From contig JAITDK010000280.1 of the NCBI GenBank assembly GCA_031282605.1, positions 1 to 5,240 of the forward strand: a DNA stretch of 5,240 nucleotides, read 5' to 3'. The stretch is from Oscillospiraceae bacterium. Lineage in GTDB: Bacteria; Bacillota; Clostridia; Christensenellales; Aristaeellaceae. The notes under the pieces were generated by a model that made no database searches, was not told where the DNA came from, and was given only the letters and a program-made list of their open reading frames with translations. The position numbers and the translations under genes were made by a program. This document shows, piece by piece, positions 1 to 5,240 of the stretch; positions within the stretch are counted from its first letter, which is position 1, and each line of letters starts with the position of its first letter.

Positions 1-1110
1 ATCGTCGGGCGAGCATTTGCATCGTCCGCCCGGCTGGCCGTAGTACCCGCACTTGCACGGGTTCATCGCGGCTATCAGCATAACCCTCGCGGGATAAACG
101 CGATGCGCGTGCACTCTGGCGATCGAGACGCGTCCGTCCTCTAGAGGCTGGCGCAGCGACTCCAGCACATACTTTTGATACTCGGGCAGTTCGTCCAGAA
201 ACAGCACACCGTGATGCGCGAACGATATCTCGCCAGGCGACGCGTCGCGTCCGCCGCCTACCAGGGACACCGCCGACGCCGTGTGATGCGGCGCGCGGAA
301 CGGTCTCTCGGTCAGCATCGCGCCGTCGGTCTTCAACCGTCCCGCCACGCTGTGAATGCGCGTGACCTCCAGCGCCTCCTCAAAACTCATGTCGGGCAGT
401 ATGCCCGGCAGGCACCGCGCCAGCATCGTCTTGCCGGAACCGGGCGGTCCCATCATAAGCAGGTTGTGCCCGCCCGCCGCCGTGATCTCCAGCACACGCT
501 TGGCCTCATACTGTCCGCGCACATACGCCAGATCGTGATCACCGGTTGTTTTGGATCGCAGCGTCTCGTACGGAACGGACTTCAGCGGCGTTATCCTGGC
601 GCGGCCGGACAGATGATCCGCCACCTGCCCGAGCGACGACGCGGCCAACAGCGGTACCCGATCCACGCACGCGACCTCGCGCGCGTTCTCCACCGGGAGT
701 ATCAGCGCCGAGGCCTTCCGCTCGCGAGCGAATAACGCGCCCGACAACGCGCCGGGCACGGGGCGCAGCGTTCCGTCCAGCGCCAGTTCGCCCACGAACA
801 TCACGTCCCTGACGGCGGAGGGATCCAGCTGCCCCGCGCCTATCAGCATCGACACCGCTATGGGCAGGTCATACATGGAACCGATCTTGCGGATGCTAGC
901 GGGCGCAAGGTTTACGATCACGCGAGCCGCGGGAACGCGCAGTCCGCTGTTTCGCAGCGCCGCGTCCACGCGTTCCTTGGCCTCCTTGACGGACGCGTCA
1001 GGCAGACCGACCAGCCCGAAGTAGGGAACGCCCCCGGAAAAATTGACCTCTACCGATACCTCAAACGGATCCATGCCGTCCAGGCCATAGCTCGTCACTC
1101 GCGCGAACAC
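1..1110 (-). CDS. comM: YifB/ComM family Mg-chelatase-like AAA+ ATPase, 3' end cut by window edge
   Basis: Reading the minus strand from 1110 to 1 gives 370 uninterrupted codons; the gene leaves the window before its stop. Family members are about 500-510 residues, so roughly the last 140 (C-terminal Mg-chelatase-type domain) are missing. Residues 1-170 form the N-terminal Lon-protease-like fold (ChlI-type domain), including FGLVGLPDASVKEAKERV at 31-48. The AAA+ core follows: Walker A GPPGSGKT at 221-228, family signature RPFRAPHHT at 269-277, Walker B VLFLDEL at 302-308, and the Cys-containing NPCKCGYYG at 350-358. The start is GTG at 1110: two in-frame TGA codons lie just upstream, a good Shine-Dalgarno site precedes it, and the resulting MFARVTSYGLDG matches the usual family N-terminus. 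In Gram-negatives ComM is a hexameric helicase that drives branch migration of transforming DNA; in Firmicutes-like bacteria the role of the YifB homologue is less settled. The gene overlaps gtrA by 16 bp. The identification is secure; the physiological role is inferred from the family. Confidence 0.96.
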   Translation of the reverse strand, partial: MFARVTSYGLDGMDPFEVSVEVNFSGGVPYFGLVGLPDASVKEAKERVDAALRNSGLRVPAARVIVNLAPASIRKIGSMYDLPIAVSMLIGAGQLDPSAVRDVMFVGELALDGTLRPVPGALSGALFARERKASALILPVENAREVACVDRVPLLAASSLGQVADHLSGRARITPLKSVPYETLRSKTTGDHDLAYVRGQYEAKRVLEITAAGGHNLLMMGPPGSGKTMLARCLPGILPDMSFEEALEVTRIHSVAGRLKTDGAMLTERPFRAPHHTASAVSLVGGGRDASPGEISFAHHGVLFLDELPEYQKYVLESLRQPLEDGRVSIARVHAHRVYPARVMLIAAMNPCKCGYYGQPGGRCKCSPDD

Positions 1111-1526
1111 TTGTCATCACCCTTGATTCTATATACAAACATCCGATTACCCACAAAGTTGATCAGCATTGAGACCGGCACGGCCGCGGCGCCCGCCCAC
1201 TGCTCATTCCAACTATACTGATTCGTCATCAGCGCCACCGTTCCGGTGGACGCGGCCAGCGATACCAGGTTGACCGCGATGAACGCGGCGATCTGTGACC
1301 CGCGCAGGCGCTCTTTTTGCTTGAACGTCCAGCGGGTATTCAGCAAAAGGCTTAGCGCCATGCCCATTATATAACCGATCGCCCACGCTGGCGGCGCATC
1401 CAACCCCAGCCGCGCCCCCACCGTAAATATGGAGTAAGAGAACGCGGTGTTGAGCGCGCCGACCATGCCGAAACGAACCAACTGCCCGAACCAACCTATC
1501 CAAAGCGTCTTGACGCGATCGTTCAT
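1095..1526 (-). CDS. GtrA-family small membrane protein (putative polyprenyl-phosphate-sugar flippase)
   Basis: This is a 143-residue protein, the normal length for the GtrA family (Pfam GtrA/DPMS-associated). Four hydrophobic helices can be placed at about 18-38, 46-65, 78-100 and 108-128. Family hallmarks are visible: RFGMVGALNT at 18-27, NTRWTF at 63-68 and NFVGNRMFVY at 123-132. GtrA proteins act in the cytoplasmic membrane and are thought to translocate, or help deliver, undecaprenyl/polyprenyl-phosphate-linked sugars to the outer face for GT-C transferases. The start is firm: ATG at 1526 has GGGGAGG four bases upstream, and an in-frame TAA lies 24 bases upstream (1548-1550). It follows the large GT-C fusion gene by 41 bp with no terminator between, so the two are probably one transcript and a donor-supply/transfer pair. 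The last 16 bp, including the TGA at 1095-1097, overlap comM. Family assignment is strong; substrate is unknown and flipping is inferred. Confidence 0.94.
   Translation of the reverse strand: MNDRVKTLWIGWFGQLVRFGMVGALNTAFSYSIFTVGARLGLDAPPAWAIGYIMGMALSLLLNTRWTFKQKERLRGSQIAAFIAVNLVSLAASTGTVALMTNQYSWNEQWAGAAAVPVSMLINFVGNRMFVYRIKGDDKCSRE
1117..1124 (-). promoter_or_regulatory. Ribosome binding site of comM, inside the gtrA coding region
   Basis: The minus strand reads AAGGGTGA here, a close match to the AAGGAGGTGA anti-16S complement, with six bases before the GTG at 1110. It supports GTG rather than the later GTG at codon 5 or ATG at codon 13. It lies within the last codons of gtrA, so ribosomes finishing gtrA pass over it, which fits translational coupling. 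Confidence 0.75.
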
Positions 1527-1530
1527 TCGG

Positions 1531-1537
1531 CCTCCCC
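1531..1537 (-). promoter_or_regulatory. Ribosome binding site of the GtrA-family gene
   Basis: The minus strand reads GGGGAGG, four bases before the ATG at 1526. The spacing is slightly short but the match is strong. It sits in the only intergenic gap of the window (1527-1567). That gap shows no inverted repeat with a T-run and no clear promoter, consistent with read-through from the upstream glycosyltransferase gene. Confidence 0.7.
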
Positions 1538-1567
1538 GCGTGATCGTTTACGCTGCTACGCGTCTTA

Positions 1568-4500
1568 TTAGTAGAACAGCCACCCCTTGAACGGCCACTC
1601 CGGCATCTTCATAAACCCGAACCAGTTCATGACGCTCGCCCATGACCTGGGGAACTCGACGCCCGTCGCGAACGGATAAAACCCGACGAACATCGCGGCG
1701 GCTATCCCTATCAGCGCGAAGCATGCGATCCGAACCCTCCGCGCCGCCGCGTCAGACCTGCCCTCCCAGCGCGCCAGGTTCCAGACCAGGCAAAGCATGA
1801 TAAACGGCACGCTCGCGAAGTAATGGTATATGAACATCGAGCGGGGAACCAGCGCCCACGGCAGGAACTCAGCCAAGAATCCTATCAGCAGCAGCGACGG
1901 CGCTGGATCGGTTCGCGCCGAGTCCAGGCGATACACGACGCGGCGGCGAACCCAGTGCACGGCCGTCGTTATCAGTCCGGCCAAGCCCGCCCACCAGATA
2001 ATAGGATTGCCAAACGCGAGTATGGTTGATACCATGCCTTCGGGCATATTCGTGCTTGAGTAGTACCACATAGGCCGAAAGTCCAGCGGCCATTCATACC
2101 ATCTCGACTTGAAGGGATGACTGTCCACCAGCGAGCTGTGATAGTTGTACATGGATTGCTGCGCGCTGATCAGCCGGTCTAGAGTGAACGGCCCCGTCGC
2201 TCGCATGTCGGGTATGTAGCTGACGGCATAAACAGCCGCCGGTATTACGAGAAACCACAGCGCGCACCACGCGATAGTTCCGATTATCCTCGCCGGGAAT
2301 CTGTGAGCCAAGCGGAACGCCTCGCCGGATACCTCCGTATTCCGGTCGGTGGCGTGCAAATATTCCCTGAATCGCTGCGCGAACGACCAGAACAGTATCG
2401 CCGCCAGCCCGACCGACGCGTATAATCCAATCCACTTGCTGGTGATCGCTCCGGCCATGAACAGCCCGGACAGCGCGAGCCACGGCAGCGTCCGCTTCAT
2501 CCCGTCCCTGAACATGCTCATTTGGAAATACCGGATCATGCACCAGTACATCAGCATGATGAACAACACCGGATAGCTGTCGATCGTCGCGATGCGCGTT
2601 TGGGTCAGATGCATCAGATCCAGCGACAATAACGCGGCGGCCAGCCCGGCCCACTTCGTTTTTTTGAATAGCTGCTTGGCCAGCAGGTACATGGCCGGTA
2701 TCATCAGCACGCCCGCCAGCGTGCCGGGGAACCGCCAGCCGAACGGCGTCATCCCGAACGCCGATATGCTCAGCATGATGAACACCTTGCCCAGCGGCGG
2801 GTGCGACGTCTCTAGCGGGGGCATCCGGTGCAGGTATTCGAAGCCCGTGCGCGCGTGGTATATCTCGTCAAAGTAGGTGCCGTTCATGTACGACGGCCGC
2901 TCCGGCGCGAGGCCTTGCTCGTCGGTCAGCGCGCTTAATTCAGTGAACTCGCCGTACTCATACCCCGACGCGCCCGCGCGAACGACCGACGCTATCGGCA
3001 ATGTATCCCCATCCTCGGTGCGGAACACTACTTCGCCCAGCATCAAACCTGGAATCTCGGGCGCCAGCCTCGCGTACCTAGCGGTATGCTGAGCCGGCGA
3101 AGTCAGATAGCTTACCTCGCCTACGTTGTTAAGGAAGGTTTGCCAGTTGTATACCCAGCGGAAGCACTCGCCCTTCGATGAGGCGATCATCGGATCGGAC
3201 CACGTCTGCCCGTCTTCGCTGACCGACCAATACATCTCGCCTGATGATATGCCGTTGTAGTACATGATGGAGAACGTTCGCGTTTCGCCCAGATCAAACG
3301 TTATGGTCTCATCCATGCCGGATGTGCGGTAGAACGTCTGCGGCGCGACGTTGTCGCCCAACCCCCAGTACGCCACGACGGCGTAAGCCAGCGTCAGCCC
3401 CAGCATCAGCAGCCAGTCGCGCGATTTCAGCGATAGCCTCGCGTCGGATTTCGATAACATCCGCGCTTCCAGATCGACGGGCGAGCCCATCGTTCCGCCT
3501 GTGCGCATCGTCGCGACGACGTTCGCGCGCCGCGACGCCGCATCCGCGTCGAATCCAAACGCACGCGCGCGCCGCCTCGCGCACAGTTCCCAGCCTGTCC
3601 AGCCGGCGAACACGCCCAGCGCGAGATTGAACGCCGCGATCACGCACCCCGCCGCGAACCGTGTCAGATGCTCGTCCAGCAGCACATACCATACGTTGAA
3701 GAACAGCGTCGCGCTCAAACCGATAGCGATCCACAGCAGCCGCCCATCCCTGTGCATGGCGTACGCGGCCAGGAAGAACGCCAGAGCGGGGAACAAATAT
3801 CGCTCGTGCATCCTGAACGAGAACAGGAAGAACCCCAGGAACGTCAGAGCCGCCGCCAGGAATATCGCCTTGGGATCCTTTGCGCGCCAGTATAGCCACA
3901 GCGTGCCGGTCAGCACGAGGATCATCAGCAGCAGCGCGAACTCCCTGTACGTCAGCGCGCCCAGGAACGCGCTCGACGTGACGACCCAGTTGCCGCCCAT
4001 CAGGAAATACAGATTCGCCGCGTTGACCGTCGCGTAGTCGTACGAACCCATAGTGCCGAAATACTTGCCCGGCAGCCACCCCCAGCCGATCTTCACGCAG
4101 AACGGCAGCAGCAGCGCGAGGCACAGCGCGAGACCCACCGCCAGCCCGGTCAGCGCGCGCAGTATCTCATCCTTGTCCCACCCGCGCTGCGACAAATGGA
4201 TAACCAGCGCGAACAGACCCAGCGGCCCGATCAACAGCGCCTGCGGCTTCACAAGCACGGTCAGCAGGTACAGCGGCAGCGCGGAGCGATAGTCGTTCTT
4301 GCTTGCCCGCCATAGCGTCAAGGCCAGCCCCAACGCCAGCGCGGCGTCGATCTGTCCCCATGCCGAGCCGATTATCAACGCGGCTGGATTGAACGCGTAC
4401 AGAAGCGTCAGCGGTATCCCCATATGAAACACGCCGTCCCGCTGTTTGCCGGAGACCGACTCGCCGATCCTCCACAGGAACAATATGATGCACATATCGG

Positions 4501-5240
4501 CCAGTATCGGTCCGATCTTGACCAGCAGCTGCAGCCCGGCGGATGAATCCGTCACGCCCAGCGCGCGAATCAGCAATCCTATCGGCCACAGGAAGTACAG
4601 GTACCCGGGCGGGTAATCGCAGAAGTATCCTTCCGCGCCTGCGCCGTAGAATCCCTGAGGCCCAACCTGCGCCATCCTCAGCGCCCACGCGTGAAAACAA
4701 TTGATATCTACGCCGTAACCCTTGACCGTCGCGGCCAGCCATACCCTAAGTCCAGCGGCGGCGGCCAGTATCAGACCCAGCGCGGCGGCACGCCTCGCGG
4801 CGTTATCCGCCGCCCGCTTGAACGCCATCCACGCCAGCAGCGCGGCCGCCGCGAACACGGGCAGCAGCGCCCACAGCCCGCCTCCCGCCGATAACGGCGC
4901 GGGCGTTTTCACCACAGTGACGGGGGGTTCGAGCACGATGATGGGCTTGCCAGGCTCCGGCGTCTCGACGGGCGTCAGCGACAGATTATCAAACCACGCG
5001 ACGCCGGTGGTGTCGCTGCTGTATCCGCCGACGCGCGCGGCGATCTCCGCCGTGCGCTGACCCTTGTACGTGAATATATATACGTCTACACGCCGCCACT
5101 GTCCGGCTGTATCATATACCGACGACAGTTCCGCGTATGAGCCCAGCACAGATAGATTGGCGCCCGTGCTGCCGGGCGAGTCGTCGATCCCCTCGGCCTT
5201 GATGTCGCCGGATAAGCGATACCATTTCTCCGGTTCGACG
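1568..5240 (-). CDS. Large bimodular GT-C glycosyltransferase: Gpi18-like half fused to a PMT (GT39)-like half, 5' end outside window
   Basis: The open frame runs from the right edge (first full codon 5239-5237, counted here as residue 1) through 1223 residues to tandem TAA TAA stops (1565-1570). The GTG at 5149 is not the real start: the 30 codons before it are open and continue the same domain. Layout: 1-90, a beta-sandwich, carbohydrate-binding-like domain ending AWFDNLSL (81-88); 91-118, a Pro-rich linker; helix 122-140; then a Gpi18/COG5542-like GT-C module to about 555, with acidic loop residue D178, DYPPGYLYFLWP (208-219), SAWGQID (292-298), KPQALL (331-336) and MHERYLFP (477-484). A basic cytoplasmic linker leads to helix 609-627, then a discoidin-like insert (about 628-742). 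The PMT half follows: DE pair D791/E792, HPPLGK (813-818), GWRFPG (834-839), TRIATIDSY (881-889), TSKWIGLYA (933-941) and the PMT C-terminal four-helix region with SRWYEWP (1045-1051), GNP (1077-1079) and RSMFIYHYF (1133-1141). It should transfer polyprenyl-linked sugars outside the cytoplasm; sugars and acceptors are unknown. No MIR domain is seen. Confidence 0.94.
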   Translation of the reverse strand, partial: VEPEKWYRLSGDIKAEGIDDSPGSTGANLSVLGSYAELSSVYDTAGQWRRVDVYIFTYKGQRTAEIAARVGGYSSDTTGVAWFDNLSLTPVETPEPGKPIIVLEPPVTVVKTPAPLSAGGGLWALLPVFAAAALLAWMAFKRAADNAARRAAALGLILAAAAGLRVWLAATVKGYGVDINCFHAWALRMAQVGPQGFYGAGAEGYFCDYPPGYLYFLWPIGLLIRALGVTDSSAGLQLLVKIGPILADMCIILFLWRIGESVSGKQRDGVFHMGIPLTLLYAFNPAALIIGSAWGQIDAALALGLALTLWRASKNDYRSALPLYLLTVLVKPQALLIGPLGLFALVIHLSQRGWDKDEILRALTGLAVGLALCLALLLPFCVKIGWGWLPGKYFGTMGSYDYATVNAANLYFLMGGNWVVTSSAFLGALTYREFALLLMILVLTGTLWLYWRAKDPKAIFLAAALTFLGFFLFSFRMHERYLFPALAFFLAAYAMHRDGRLLWIAIGLSATLFFNVWYVLLDEHLTRFAAGCVIAAFNLALGVFAGWTGWELCARRRARAFGFDADAASRRANVVATMRTGGTMGSPVDLEARMLSKSDARLSLKSRDWLLMLGLTLAYAVVAYWGLGDNVAPQTFYRTSGMDETITFDLGETRTFSIMYYNGISSGEMYWSVSEDGQTWSDPMIASSKGECFRWVYNWQTFLNNVGEVSYLTSPAQHTARYARLAPEIPGLMLGEVVFRTEDGDTLPIASVVRAGASGYEYGEFTELSALTDEQGLAPERPSYMNGTYFDEIYHARTGFEYLHRMPPLETSHPPLGKVFIMLSISAFGMTPFGWRFPGTLAGVLMIPAMYLLAKQLFKKTKWAGLAAALLSLDLMHLTQTRIATIDSYPVLFIMLMYWCMIRYFQMSMFRDGMKRTLPWLALSGLFMAGAITSKWIGLYASVGLAAILFWSFAQRFREYLHATDRNTEVSGEAFRLAHRFPARIIGTIAWCALWFLVIPAAVYAVSYIPDMRATGPFTLDRLISAQQSMYNYHSSLVDSHPFKSRWYEWPLDFRPMWYYSSTNMPEGMVSTILAFGNPIIWWAGLAGLITTAVHWVRRRVVYRLDSARTDPAPSLLLIGFLAEFLPWALVPRSMFIYHYFASVPFIMLCLVWNLARWEGRSDAAARRVRIACFALIGIAAAMFVGFYPFATGVEFPRSWASVMNWFGFMKMPEWPFKGWLFY

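Noticed and set aside
175..812. Plus-strand open frames of 186 and 88 codons
   Set aside because: They are Arg/Pro/Ala-rich antisense shadows of the comM gene, whose minus-strand frame carries unmistakable AAA+ motifs; no ribosome binding site or family pattern was seen.
1527..1567. Terminator or promoter in the only intergenic gap
   Set aside because: No GC-rich stem followed by a T-run and no clear -35/-10 pair could be found; the gap is explained by a tandem stop and the gtrA ribosome binding site.
3450..3580. Frameshift or misassembly joining two separate genes
   Set aside because: The frame is continuous with no stop through the basic linker, composition is uniform on both sides, and topology (cytoplasmic linker between two outward-facing modules) is consistent with a true fusion.
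3501..4037. Plus-strand 178-codon open frame
   Set aside because: It lies antisense to the Gpi18-like half, has low-complexity composition and no start signal; GC-rich DNA commonly gives such frames.
3309..4124. Minus-strand 271-codon open frame
   Set aside because: It is an out-of-frame, Arg-rich shadow of the glycosyltransferase fusion. The fusion's own frame keeps helices and motifs throughout this stretch.
4167..4742. Minus-strand 191-codon open frame
   Set aside because: It is an alternative frame inside the fusion gene with Arg/Gly/Ala-rich content and no recognisable domain.
5147..5149. GTG at 5149 as the start of the large gene
   Set aside because: The frame is open from 5149 to the window edge and those 30 codons continue the same beta domain (KWYRLSGDIKAEG), so this GTG is an internal Val codon.

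Overview
The window is fully coding on the minus strand. It reads as a piece of a bacterial chromosome with high GC and tight gene spacing. In transcription order (right to left) it holds three genes: a very large membrane glycosyltransferase whose 5' end runs off the right edge (5240-1568), a small GtrA-family membrane protein (1526-1095), and the first 370 codons of a YifB/ComM AAA+ ATPase that runs off the left edge (1110-1). There is no RNA gene, mobile element, CRISPR array or convincing terminator. The only non-coding stretch is 41 bp (1527-1567).

The large gene is the interesting one. It encodes at least 1223 residues in a single frame and joins two polytopic GT-C glycosyltransferase modules: a Gpi18-like (COG5542-type) half and a PMT-like (GT39, protein O-mannosyltransferase type) half. 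Each half is paired with a probable extracytoplasmic beta-sandwich domain. One sits before the first visible membrane helix. The other is inserted in the first outer loop of the PMT half. The GtrA protein that follows is the kind of small four-helix protein usually linked to moving polyprenyl-phosphate sugars across the membrane, which are the donors GT-C enzymes use. The pair therefore looks like a compact module that flips a lipid-linked sugar and transfers it outside the cell, probably onto a cell-surface glycan or protein. This role is inferred; acceptor and sugar cannot be read from the sequence.

The ComM/YifB gene overlaps the end of gtrA by 16 bp and its ribosome binding site lies inside gtrA, so it is probably co-translated although its role (DNA branch migration in transformation in Gram-negatives) has no obvious link to glycosylation.

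Organism: the G/C-rich third positions, purine-rich Shine-Dalgarno sites, a long Gpi18-PMT fusion and a YifB-type ATPase suggest a high-GC member of the Firmicutes/Clostridia. This is an impression from family memory, not a computed placement. Frequent use of the Ile codon ATA despite the high GC is a notable lineage trait.
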